Shown here piece after piece: positions 36,806 through 47,038 of a stretch of 64,000 nucleotides of DNA. The notes under the pieces were generated by a model. The model was given only the letters and a program-made list of their open reading frames with translations, made no database searches and was not told the origin of the DNA. This stretch comes from VXNE01 sp965208745 (GTDB lineage: Bacteria > Pseudomonadota > Gammaproteobacteria > Pseudomonadales > Azotimanducaceae): positions 124,001 through 188,000 of the forward strand of contig CBDBPN010000004.1 in NCBI GenBank assembly GCA_965208745.1. Reading direction: 5' to 3'. The position numbers and the translations under genes were made by a program. The first letter of the stretch is position 1. Every line of letters begins with the position of its first letter.

Positions 36806-38302
36806 CTATGCGTGCTCGTCGAACAGCCCCGCGAACCGCTCCCGGAGCGCGTTCTTCCGCACCTTCCCCATGGCGTTGCGGGGTAGCGTTTCGAGGTTCA
36901 CCACGCGCTTCGGCTGCTTGAAACGCGCCAGCCGACCGCGCAGCGCCTCTTCGACGGCATCGAGACCCACGTCCCGCGCCGCCGGCACCACCACGGCCAC
37001 CACACCCTCCCCGAAGTCCGGGTGCGGCACGCCGATCACCGCTGTCTCCGCCACGGCGGGCATCTCCTCGATGAGATCCTCCACCTCCTTCGGATAGACG
37101 TTGTAGCCGCCCGAGATGACGACGTCCTTGGCCCGTCCGACGATCGTCACCCGTTCTTCCGCATCCATGAAACCCATGTCTCCCGTGCGGAAGAAACCGT
37201 CGGCACGGAACTCCTCCGCGGTCTTCTCGGGCATGCGCCAGTAGCCCGAGAAGACGTTGGGCCCGCGCACCTCGATCTCGCCGACCGCACCCGCTCCGGA
37301 AACCTCGCCGTCCGCTCCCGAGATCCGCGCCTCGACCCCCGGCAGCGCGAAGCCGACCGTCCCCGCCACCCGCTCACCGTCGAGGGGGTTCGACGTGTTC
37401 ATCAGCGTTTCCGACATCCCGTACCGCTCGAGGATGCGGTGTCCGGTGCGGGCCTCGAAGGCATGGAACGTCTGTTCCGTGAGGGGCGCCGAGCCGGAGA
37501 TGAACAGCCGCATGCCGGCGCAGGTCTCCCGGCCGAAGTCCGCCCGCGCCAGCAGGCGGGTGTAGAACGTCGGCACGCCCATCGTGACCGTCGACCGCGC
37601 CAGGTGGCCGGCGAAGTCCCCGGCCTCGAAACCCGGCAGGAAGATCATGGACGTCCCCGTCAGGAAGACGCAGTGCATCGCCACGAAGAGTCCGTGGACG
37701 TGAAAGATCGGCAGCGCGTGCAGCAGCACGTCGTCATCCCGCCAGCCCCAGGTTTCGCAGAGCGTCTCCGCGTTGCTCGCAAGGTTCCCGTGGGAGAGCA
37801 TCGCGCCCTTCGAGCGGCCCGTGGTGCCGGAGGTGTACACGATGGCGGCCAGATCCTCGGCGTCGCGTTGCGCGACCTCGTCCAACGGGGCGGCCGATGC
37901 CGCGGCCGCGGAGAACGTGCCGCCACCAACGGCATCGAGCGTGGCCACGGGCACGCCCGGGTCACGATGCGGCTCTTCTCCACACACGAACAGCGCCGGC
38001 TCCGCGTCCGTCAGGAAGTACTCGACCTCCCTGGGCGTGTACGCCGTGTTGAGCGGAACGTACACGGCGCCAAGCTTCAGGCAGCCAAGGTACAGCGCCA
38101 CGCACTCCGGCGACTTCGCCACCTGCACCACCACGCGGTCCCCGGCACGCACGCCGAAGCCGGCGAGCGCGCCCGCGGCCGCCGAGGCGCGCGCCCGGAG
38201 CTCGCCGTGGCTCCAGTCCTTCGCCCCGGGAAGCCGCAGGCACGGTTCCCCGGCGCGCGCAAGGAACCGTGCCTCGAAGGACGCATAGAGGTTGCCGTTC
38301 AT
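36806..38302 (-). CDS. matB: Malonyl-CoA synthetase-like acyl-CoA ligase
   Basis: 498 residues. AMP-binding loop IVYTSGTTGRSKGAML, RYGMSETLMNTSNP, FFRTGDMGFMD, VGRAKDVVISGGYNVYPKEVE and the catalytic Lys in PRNAMGKVRKN. The ERYGMSET-MNTSNPLDGERVAGTVGF run is characteristic of MatB (malonate-CoA ligase). The ATG at 38302 (MNGNLYASF) gives the family length; an in-frame ATG at 38338 is possible. Divergent from a GST. Would feed malonyl-CoA or methylmalonyl-CoA into central metabolism. Confidence 0.88.
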   Translation of the reverse strand: MNGNLYASFEARFLARAGEPCLRLPGAKDWSHGELRARASAAAGALAGFGVRAGDRVVVQVAKSPECVALYLGCLKLGAVYVPLNTAYTPREVEYFLTDAEPALFVCGEEPHRDPGVPVATLDAVGGGTFSAAAASAAPLDEVAQRDAEDLAAIVYTSGTTGRSKGAMLSHGNLASNAETLCETWGWRDDDVLLHALPIFHVHGLFVAMHCVFLTGTSMIFLPGFEAGDFAGHLARSTVTMGVPTFYTRLLARADFGRETCAGMRLFISGSAPLTEQTFHAFEARTGHRILERYGMSETLMNTSNPLDGERVAGTVGFALPGVEARISGADGEVSGAGAVGEIEVRGPNVFSGYWRMPEKTAEEFRADGFFRTGDMGFMDAEERVTIVGRAKDVVISGGYNVYPKEVEDLIEEMPAVAETAVIGVPHPDFGEGVVAVVVPAARDVGLDAVEEALRGRLARFKQPKRVVNLETLPRNAMGKVRKNALRERFAGLFDEHA

Positions 38303-38431
38303 CCACGTGCCCGCTCGCCGGCCGAAAGAGACGCGCATCGTCCCTGCTTGCCGCCCACGGGGCAAGCACACGGCTTGAATCACGTGGGCCTTTCGCCAAG
38401 AATCCCCTGCCCCCAAGGAGGTGTCCGGCCC

Positions 38432-39049
38432 ATGATCAAGCTCTACGGATTCCCCGTCAGCAACTACTACAACATCGCAAAGGCCGCGCTCCTCGAGGCG
38501 GGGGTCGAGTTCGAAGACGTGCGCACGATCCCCTCCCAGAAGGACGACTACCTGGCCATCAGCCCGATGGGCAAGGTGCCGGCGATGGAAGTGGACGGAA
38601 CCGTCCTGACCGAGACGTCCGTCATGGTGGACTACGTGGCGGAGCACCTCGGCGGCAGCCTCTATCCGGCGGAGCCGGTCGCCCGTGCCCAGGTCCGCGA
38701 ACTGATGCGCTACGTCGACCTCTACATCGACCTGGCCGCGCGGCCCTGTTTCGGGGAGGCCCTGTTCGGCGGCACGGTCGCCGAGGCGATCAAGGAGAAG
38801 TCGAAGGCCGATCTTAAGCGCGGCGTGGCCGCCCTCAAGCGGCGGGCGCGCTTTGCGCCTTACATGGCGGGCTCCGAGCCCAGCTACGCGGATTTCGTCG
38901 CGTATTTCTCGATCCCGCTCGCCAACGCGGTCGCGACCCGTCTCTTCGACTGGGACTTCATGGCCGACTGGCCCGAACTCGCCGCCATGATGGCGAAGCT
39001 CGGCGAGCGGGAGTCCGTCGCCGCGATCGAGGCGTCGCGGCAGGGCTGA
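38432..39049 (+). CDS. Glutathione S-transferase family protein
   Basis: 205 residues. N-domain MIKLYGFPVSNYYNIAKAAL and SPMGKVPAMEVDGTVLTETSVM, with an S-N pair near residue 10 as putative catalytic position and the TET/S dimer motif; helical C-domain with SEPSYADFVAYFSIPLA. A strong AAGGAGGTG lies 10 bases before the ATG. It lies 36 bp upstream of the acetoacetyl-CoA synthetase on the same strand. Confidence 0.87.
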   Translation: MIKLYGFPVSNYYNIAKAALLEAGVEFEDVRTIPSQKDDYLAISPMGKVPAMEVDGTVLTETSVMVDYVAEHLGGSLYPAEPVARAQVRELMRYVDLYIDLAARPCFGEALFGGTVAEAIKEKSKADLKRGVAALKRRARFAPYMAGSEPSYADFVAYFSIPLANAVATRLFDWDFMADWPELAAMMAKLGERESVAAIEASRQG

Positions 39050-39085
39050 CGCGTACCGCCTAGCCGCCCGCCAGGAAGCACGTCC

Positions 39086-40975
<1,890 letters not shown>

Positions 40976-41008
40976 CCGTGCAATCGTCCTGGAAGGAGAC
41001 CTTGCCCG

Positions 41009-41488
41009 ATGAGTGACCGAGAGCCCGCCGCGGCGGTGACCGCCACCGATGTCCCCGCACGGACGAAGTCGTCGAACTACCCCGAGCCCTACTACAGCCG
41101 CATGGCGAACCGCGAGAAGCGCCCACTGGGCGACTTCTTCGGCCTCCGGCACTTCGGCGTGAACCTCACCACGCTCGCTCCGGGCGGGGAGTCGGCGCTG
41201 CTGCACGCGCACAGCCACCAGGAAGAGATGGTCTACGTGCTGCAGGGCCACCCGACCCTGGTGACCGAGTCGGACGAGACGCCCCTGGAACCCGGCATGT
41301 GCGCCGGCTTCCGTGCCGGCGGTTCAGCGCACCACCTGGTCAATCGCACCGACAGAGCGGTCGTCATCCTCGAGATCGGCGATCGTCCCGCGGACGACTC
41401 GGTGCGTTACCCCGACGACGACCTCCAGGCCCTCCCGCATGGCGACGGTACCTGGCGGTTCGCGCACCGGGACGGCACGCCCTACTGA
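41009..41488 (+). CDS. Cupin-domain protein
   Basis: 159 residues with one cupin barrel: SALLHAHSHQEEMVYVLQGH has the His-x-His-x-x-Glu metal motif and GSAHHLVNRTDRAVVILEIGD the second His. GGAAGGAGA precedes the ATG. It is probably a small-molecule binding or isomerase protein. It follows the acetoacetyl-CoA synthetase by 33 bp. Confidence 0.87.
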   Translation: MSDREPAAAVTATDVPARTKSSNYPEPYYSRMANREKRPLGDFFGLRHFGVNLTTLAPGGESALLHAHSHQEEMVYVLQGHPTLVTESDETPLEPGMCAGFRAGGSAHHLVNRTDRAVVILEIGDRPADDSVRYPDDDLQALPHGDGTWRFAHRDGTPY

Positions 41489-41550
41489 CGCCAGCCCCTG
41501 CGAGGGACGGACCGAATCGACGGCCCTCCCTTTTGACCTTCCACCTTCTT

Positions 41551-41593
41551 AAGGAGGAAAATCTATAGGCACGCTTGTTGATTTTCACCATAA
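41551..41593 (+). promoter_or_regulatory. Leader with displaced Shine-Dalgarno and short stem
   Basis: AAGGAGG (41551-41557) is the best ribosome binding sequence, yet it lies 36 bases before the ATPase ATG at 41594. GAAAATC (41557-41563) and GATTTTC (41580-41586) can pair. If they do, the spacing from AAGGAG to the ATG falls to about 7 bases. This could be structured initiation, or simply a remnant of another start. Confidence 0.4.
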
Positions 41594-42748
41594 ATGGAAC
41601 GGTCACGGTTCCACGACCGCATCGCCGAGTACTTTCGCACACATCCCATCGTCGGAATCCTCGGCCCGAGGCAGAGCGGCAAGACCACGCTGGCGCGAGC
41701 GTACCTCCAAGCCTCCGCCGGCGACTCCGCCATCCACTACTTCGACTTGGAGAATCCCGAGCACCTCAACCGGCTGGAGGAGGCGCAACTGACGCTCACA
41801 CCGCTAAGCGGTCTGATCGTCATCGACGAAGTGCAGCGCCGCCCAGACCTCTTTCCGCTCCTTCGCGTGCTGGTCGACCGACCGGAAGGCGGTCAAAGGT
41901 ATCTGATCCTCGGCAGCGCGTCCCGCGAACTCATCCGGCAGTCGTCCGAAACGCTCGCCGGCCGGATCGCCTACCTCGAACTACCTCCATTCAGCGCCTT
42001 CGAAGTCGACGACCACGAACGCCTGTGGCTGCGCGGCGGTTTCCCTCCGGCGTACCTCGCGCCGAGTGACCGCGACAGCATGAACTGGAGAAGCGCCTAC
42101 GTGACGAGCTTCCTCGAGCGCGACATCCCGGCGCTCGGCATCCGTCTCGCCCCAACCGCGCTACGCCGTCTCTGGACGATGTTGGCGCACTGGCACGGCA
42201 ACGTGGTCAACCATGCCGACCTGGCCCGCTCCCTCGACCTCTCGCAACCCACGGTCCGCCGGTACCTGGACATTCTGGAGGGAACCTTCGCGGTACGCAT
42301 GCTCCAGCCCTGGTTCGCGAATGTCGGGAAACGTCAGGTGAAGTCCCCCAAGGTCTACCTCCGGGACACCGGCGTGCTGCACGCACTGCTCAACCTCCCC
42401 GACCGGCCGGCGCTCGACACCTACGCAAGGCTCGGGGCCTCGTGGGAAGGATTTGCGCTGGAGCAGGTGATCCGCGCGGCCGAGGCCGACGCGCAGGAGT
42501 GCTTCTTCTGGGCCACGCACCGGGGCGCCGAACTGGACCTCCTCCTGGTGAGAGGCACGAAACGCCGGGCGTTCGAGTTCAAGTACTCGTCGGCCCCGAA
42601 GGTCACGCGCTCCATGCACTCGGTGCTCGCCGACCTGGACGTGGACCGCATCGAGATCGTCTACCCGGGCGATGCGACGTATCCCCTTGCCAACCGAATC
42701 GGCGTGGTGGGTCTCGAACCGCTGATCCGGTCCGGGAATCTGCTCTGA
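41594..42748 (+). CDS. AAA_14 / DUF4143 ATPase
   Basis: 384 residues. Walker A GPRQSGKTT (24-32), Walker B LIVIDEVQ (74-81), LILGSASRELIRQSSE and LWLRGGFPPAYLA. DUF4143 follows, with KVYLRDTGVLHALLNL and a C-terminal nuclease-like GAELDLLL...RAFEFKYSS. Same family as the ATPase at 3126 but a different subgroup (the first has RPVVVVTGARQTGKT). The upstream leader is unusual (displaced ribosome binding site). Role unknown. Confidence 0.9.
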   Translation: MERSRFHDRIAEYFRTHPIVGILGPRQSGKTTLARAYLQASAGDSAIHYFDLENPEHLNRLEEAQLTLTPLSGLIVIDEVQRRPDLFPLLRVLVDRPEGGQRYLILGSASRELIRQSSETLAGRIAYLELPPFSAFEVDDHERLWLRGGFPPAYLAPSDRDSMNWRSAYVTSFLERDIPALGIRLAPTALRRLWTMLAHWHGNVVNHADLARSLDLSQPTVRRYLDILEGTFAVRMLQPWFANVGKRQVKSPKVYLRDTGVLHALLNLPDRPALDTYARLGASWEGFALEQVIRAAEADAQECFFWATHRGAELDLLLVRGTKRRAFEFKYSSAPKVTRSMHSVLADLDVDRIEIVYPGDATYPLANRIGVVGLEPLIRSGNLL

Positions 42749-42779
42749 GCCGAGACGGCGCGACCTGGCGGGCGCGAGA

Positions 42780-44300
42780 TTAGGCCTGCACGGTCGCGAT
42801 CCGACCCGCGATCTTGTCAGACCACTCCCTGGGTCCAGCGATGTGCACAGAATTCCCCCGGGCGTCCACCGAGACGGTGACCGGCATGTCGCGCACCTCG
42901 AACTCCTGGATGGCTTCCATGCCGAGGTCCTCGAACGCGATGTGTCGCGCACCGACGATCGCCTTCGAGACCAGGTACGCGGCGCCCCCGACCGCGATCA
43001 GCGACACCGCGCCGTTGTCCCGGATCGCCTCGATGCATTCGTGGCCGCGCTCGCCTTTTCCGATCATGCCGATCACCCCGGCCTGCTCCAGCATCGCGCG
43101 GCTGAACTTGTCCATGCGCGTCGCGGTCGTCGGGCCCGCCGGCCCGACCACCTCGTCGCGCACGGGGTCCACCGGACCGACGTAGTAGATGAAGCGGCCC
43201 GTGAAGTCGACCGGCAGGGGTTCCCCGCGGTCGATCATGTCGACCAGCCGTTTGTGCGCGGCGTCCCGGCCGGTCAGCAGTCTCCCGGACAGCAGCAGCG
43301 TGTCGCCGGCGCGCCAATCGGCGAGGTCCGCCCGCGTCACGGTGTCGAGGTCCACGCGCCGCACGTCGTCCCCGAGTTCGAAGGCAATGTCGGGCCAGTC
43401 GTCGAGGTCCGGGGCCTCGAAACGGGCCGGGCCAGCTCCGTCCAGGACGAAATGCACATGGCGCGTGGCCGTGCAGTTGGGGATCACCGCGACCGGCTTG
43501 TTCGCCGCATGGGTCGGGTAGTCCTTCACCTTGACATCGAGCACCGTCGTCAGCCCGCCCAGCCCCTGCGCGCCGATGCCGAGGGCGTTTACCTTCCCGT
43601 AGAGCTCGACACGTACTTCCTCCGCGCGGTTCGACGGACCCCGCCGGAGGAGGTCGTGCATGTCGATAGGCTCCATCAGCGCTTCCTTGGCGAGCATCAT
43701 CGCCTTCTCGGGCGTGCCGCCGATGCCGACGCCGAGCAACCCCGGCGGACACCAGCCCGCGCCCATCGTCGGCACCACGGAAAGCACCCAGTCCACGATG
43801 GAATCCGATGGGTTCAGCATCGCGAACTTCGCCTTCGCTTCGCTGCCGCCGCCCTTCGCCGCCACCTCCACCGACAGCCGGTCACCGGGCACGAGCCGGT
43901 AGTGGATCACGGCCGGCGTGTTGTCCACGGTGTTCGCCCGCGCGCCATCCGGGTCGGCCATCACCGACCCCCGCAATACGTTCTCCGGGTGCAGGAACGC
44001 CCGCCGGACGCCCTCGTTCACCATCTCGTCCACGCTCGCGCCACCCTCCCAGCGCACTTCCATGCCCACCTCCAGGAACACGTTGACGATGCCCGTGTCC
44101 TGGCAGATGGGCCGCTTGCCCAGGGCGCACATGCGCGAGTTGACGAGCACCTGCTGCAGCGCCGCTTTCGCCGGGGCGGACTCCTCGCGCTCGTACGCCG
44201 TCGCCATCGCGCGGATGAAGTCCGGCGGGTGGTAGTACGAGATGTACTGCAGGGCGTCCGCGACGCTCTGAGTGAGATCATCCGCGCGGATGACGGTCAT
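42780..44300 (-). CDS. fumA: Fumarate hydratase, class I (iron-sulphur)
   Basis: 506 residues, with alpha and beta parts fused as in FumA. CQDTGIVNVF and NCTATRHVHF provide two cluster Cys; the third is expected near AGWCPPGLLG. GRDAAHKRLVDMI, IYYVGPVDP, GPAGPTTATRMD and HIAFEDLGMEAI are typical beta-domain segments. It is oxygen-sensitive and hydrates fumarate in the citrate cycle. The 30-bp gap to the convergent ATPase has no clear terminator. Confidence 0.95.
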   Translation of the reverse strand: MTVIRADDLTQSVADALQYISYYHPPDFIRAMATAYEREESAPAKAALQQVLVNSRMCALGKRPICQDTGIVNVFLEVGMEVRWEGGASVDEMVNEGVRRAFLHPENVLRGSVMADPDGARANTVDNTPAVIHYRLVPGDRLSVEVAAKGGGSEAKAKFAMLNPSDSIVDWVLSVVPTMGAGWCPPGLLGVGIGGTPEKAMMLAKEALMEPIDMHDLLRRGPSNRAEEVRVELYGKVNALGIGAQGLGGLTTVLDVKVKDYPTHAANKPVAVIPNCTATRHVHFVLDGAGPARFEAPDLDDWPDIAFELGDDVRRVDLDTVTRADLADWRAGDTLLLSGRLLTGRDAAHKRLVDMIDRGEPLPVDFTGRFIYYVGPVDPVRDEVVGPAGPTTATRMDKFSRAMLEQAGVIGMIGKGERGHECIEAIRDNGAVSLIAVGGAAYLVSKAIVGARHIAFEDLGMEAIQEFEVRDMPVTVSVDARGNSVHIAGPREWSDKIAGRIATVQA

Positions 44301-44366
44301 GGGAGCCTCCGGCCAATCCCCGTCGGCGGATTGTAATTCGCGGCGCAGGCTTCCGGCACGACGGTC

Positions 44367-44786
44367 TCAGCCCGGCAGCTTCGCGACGATCCGGATCTCC
44401 GCCCGCGAACCGGGCAGCGCCAGGCCGGTGACCGTAATGCCAGTCCACGCCGGAAACGGCGGTTCCGCCCCGATGAACTCGTCCTTGACCTTGCCGAAGG
44501 CCGCCATGTTGGCGCCATCCTCCTCCCGCGTGGCGGCGGCGACGTGATAGGTGGTCATCTCGACGACGTCGTCGAAACCCGCCCCCGCCGCTCCGAGGAG
44601 TTCACCGATGTTCTCGAACGCGGCCCGGCACTCGTCCTCCGCCGACTCGCAGGCCTGGCCCGTGGCCGTGTCGAAGCCGATCACGCCCGAGCAGAACATC
44701 AGGCCGTTGGCCTTGACGGCCTGCGCGAAGTGCATCCGGTCGGCGATGCGCCCGAAACTGTCGGTACTCACGGTCTCTCCGGACAT
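44367..44786 (-). CDS. RidA/YjgF-family protein
   Basis: 139 residues. AVKANGLMFCSGVIGFD, AAFENIGELLGAAGAGFDDVVEMTTYH and FPAWTGITVTGLALPGSRAEI are the family signature; the imine-binding Arg is in GSRAEIRI. A good AAGGAG precedes the ATG at 44786. It deaminates reactive enamines/imines. The much longer open frame to 45569 is antisense of the hydrolase gene. Confidence 0.9.
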   Translation of the reverse strand: MSGETVSTDSFGRIADRMHFAQAVKANGLMFCSGVIGFDTATGQACESAEDECRAAFENIGELLGAAGAGFDDVVEMTTYHVAAATREEDGANMAAFGKVKDEFIGAEPPFPAWTGITVTGLALPGSRAEIRIVAKLPG

Positions 44787-44912
44787 GCGTTCTCCTTTAC
44801 GGGGCCGGCGGCAGGGGCCGCGGCCGGAACTAGTGTACGCGGCATCGGCCAGGCGTTGCGTTGCATTGGCTCCCTGCTCCGATACACTCGAAAGTGAAGG
44901 GGGAAGCTGTCC

Positions 44913-45705
44913 TTGAGCGACGCATACCAGGAACGCGACATCCAGCTCGCCACCGGGAAGGTGCACCTGCTCGAGGGCGGGGCCGGGCGGACCATCGTCT
45001 TCCTGCACCACTCGTGGGGCAGTCCCGGCTGGCTGCCGGTGCACGAATCCCTCGCCGCCAGCCACCGCGTGATCGTCCCGGACCTGCCCGGCTGGGGTGG
45101 CTCGGAGCGCCCGGCCTGGGCGCGCGAGCCCCGCGACCTCGCGATCCTCGGCGGGCGCATCCTGGAGGCCCTGGACGCCGAGTCCGCGACCCTGGTGGGC
45201 ACCGGCTTCGGTGGCTTCGTCGCCGCCGAACTCGCGACCATGCGCCCGCTCGACACGCTCGTGCTGATCGGCGCCGCCGGAATCCAACCCGCGAACGGGG
45301 AGATCCTCGACCAGATGCTCGTCTCCCACCGCGCCTACATCGAGGCCGGATTCCGCGACCACGACGCCTATGTCGCGTGGGTGGGCGATGAGCCTGCCGA
45401 CGAGGTCCGAAAGCTCTGGGACTTCTCCCGGGAGATGACCGCGCGAGTCTGCTGGAAGCCGTACATGTTCAACCGGCGCCTCGTACCGCTCCTCGGCGAT
45501 GTCGCGACGCCGACGCTCGCCGTCTGGGGCAGCGAAGACCGACCGGGTCGTGCCGCCTGAGTGCGCCACGCTCTACGCCGAGGCCCTGCGCAACTGCCGG
45601 GTCGAAACCATCGAGGGGGCCGGGCACCTCGTCGAGATAGAGGAAGCGGACCGCGTCGCCGAGTTGATCGGCGCGCACGTCCGTACTTGCGGGAAGGGAG
45701 GTTAG
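44913..45705 (+). pseudogene. Alpha/beta hydrolase broken by a 4-bp duplication
   Basis: TTG start at 44913 behind AAGGGGG. Oxyanion region VFLHHSWGSPGW, DLPGWGGSERP, and ATLVGTGFGGFVAAELA, where the nucleophile elbow has Gly instead of the usual Ser. At about 45538-45547, GACCGACCG holds a second ACCG compared with the expected GACCGGGTC, which shifts the frame to a stop at 45560. The missing end (DRVVPPECATLYAEALRN...GAGHLVEIEEADRV) is intact in the next frame up to 45705. It lies 4 bp before the LLM gene. Confidence 0.82.
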
Positions 45706-45709
45706 CCCC

Positions 45710-47038
45710 ATGTTCATCGGCTATTTCACCGAGCGGCCGTACCAGGATCCCAACTCGGGCTACTTCGGCGCCACGGGCCGGGACATCACCGACCTCGGCA
45801 TGTCCAACGCGTCGTACGACCCGAGGCTCGGCGCAGACCTCTACAACCGGTACCTCGACGAGAAGCTCTACGCGGAGGAGATGGGTTTCGACGGGCTCAT
45901 GCTGAACGAGCACCACTCGACGCCGTTCTGCATGGGACAGGTGATGAACCTCGAGGCCGCGATCCTCGCGCGCATCACGCAGCGCGCGAAGATCGTGCTG
46001 CTCGGCAACATCCTGCCGATCTGGGACGATCCGCTCTGGCTGGCGGAGGACCTGGCCACAATCGACATGATCTCGCGGGGCAGGCTGGTCACGGGGTGGG
46101 TGCGCGGCACGGGCCGCGAGAGCGTCGCCCACAACGCCGCCGCGCCCTACAACTGGGAGCGCTTCCAGGAAGCCCACGACTTCATCATCGACGCCTGGAC
46201 GCGCGAGGGTCCGTTCCGCTGGGAGGGAGACCACTACCAGTACCGCTACGTGAACCCGTGGTCCCGCCCCTACCAGGCCCCGCACCCGCCGATCTGGATC
46301 CCGGGGGTGATGAGCCGCAACACCGTGAAGTGGGCGGCGAGCCATCGCTATCCCTACATCATGCTCGCGACGGAACTCGAACCCACGAAGGACTCTTACG
46401 CCTACTACGACGAGGTCGCGAGCGAGGAAGGCTACGAGGCCGGGACGCAGCATCGCGGCTACCTGTTCAAGGTGCACGTGGACGAGACCGAGAAGCTCGC
46501 GGAAGCCGCCGGCCGCAAGTACGTGCAGGGACCGAGCAACCCGTTCCTCGAAGGCAACCAGGGCGTGGTGCGGCCGTTCATCCAGAACCTGCCGGGACTG
46601 ACTCAGCGCAACAATCTGTTGCCGACCATCAAGAGCTTCGCGGCCGCGGCGTCCCGCGGGCGCGCCGCGCAGCACCTGGCCGCCGACAAGGCCAAGGGCG
46701 GCAAGGGCGAGGCGCCGTCCCCGCCGAAGGACACCTACGTCGACCAGACCGCGAAATACAGCATCATCTCCGGGACGCCCAAGACGGTGATCCCGCGCGT
46801 GCGGCACGTGCTCGAGACGCTGCGTCCCGGCACCATCTTCTTCTGGGACGGTGACGGCGCGATGTCCCACGACGACACGATGCGATCGCTGCGGCTGATG
46901 GGGGAGGAGGTCATCCCGGCGGTGCGCGAGATCGGCAAGGAGCTGGACCTCAAGGGGCCCTTCGAGGTGGACCCGCAGACCAACCAGCCGGTCGAGGAAG
47001 CCCCGGAGTCGGACGACGTCCAGGCTGTCGCGGATTGA
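45710..47038 (+). CDS. LLM-class flavin-dependent monooxygenase
   Basis: 442 residues, larger than most family members. MFIGYFTERPYQDPNSGYFG, DGLMLNEHHSTPFCMGQVMN, VLLGNILPIWDDPLWLAEDL and GRLVTGWVRGTGRES match the luciferase-like monooxygenase fold with an EHH segment. A 30-residue hinge (AASRGRAAQHLAADKAKGG) and an acidic tail are unusual. Downstream the halogenase-like frame overlaps its stop. Likely cooperates with the neighbouring hydrolase and halogenase-like protein. Confidence 0.88.
   Translation: MFIGYFTERPYQDPNSGYFGATGRDITDLGMSNASYDPRLGADLYNRYLDEKLYAEEMGFDGLMLNEHHSTPFCMGQVMNLEAAILARITQRAKIVLLGNILPIWDDPLWLAEDLATIDMISRGRLVTGWVRGTGRESVAHNAAAPYNWERFQEAHDFIIDAWTREGPFRWEGDHYQYRYVNPWSRPYQAPHPPIWIPGVMSRNTVKWAASHRYPYIMLATELEPTKDSYAYYDEVASEEGYEAGTQHRGYLFKVHVDETEKLAEAAGRKYVQGPSNPFLEGNQGVVRPFIQNLPGLTQRNNLLPTIKSFAAAASRGRAAQHLAADKAKGGKGEAPSPPKDTYVDQTAKYSIISGTPKTVIPRVRHVLETLRPGTIFFWDGDGAMSHDDTMRSLRLMGEEVIPAVREIGKELDLKGPFEVDPQTNQPVEEAPESDDVQAVAD

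Noticed and set aside
44787..45569. N-terminal extension of RidA to a 400-codon frame
   Set aside because: The extension is antisense to the hydrolase gene, while RidA has a strong ribosome binding site at 44786.
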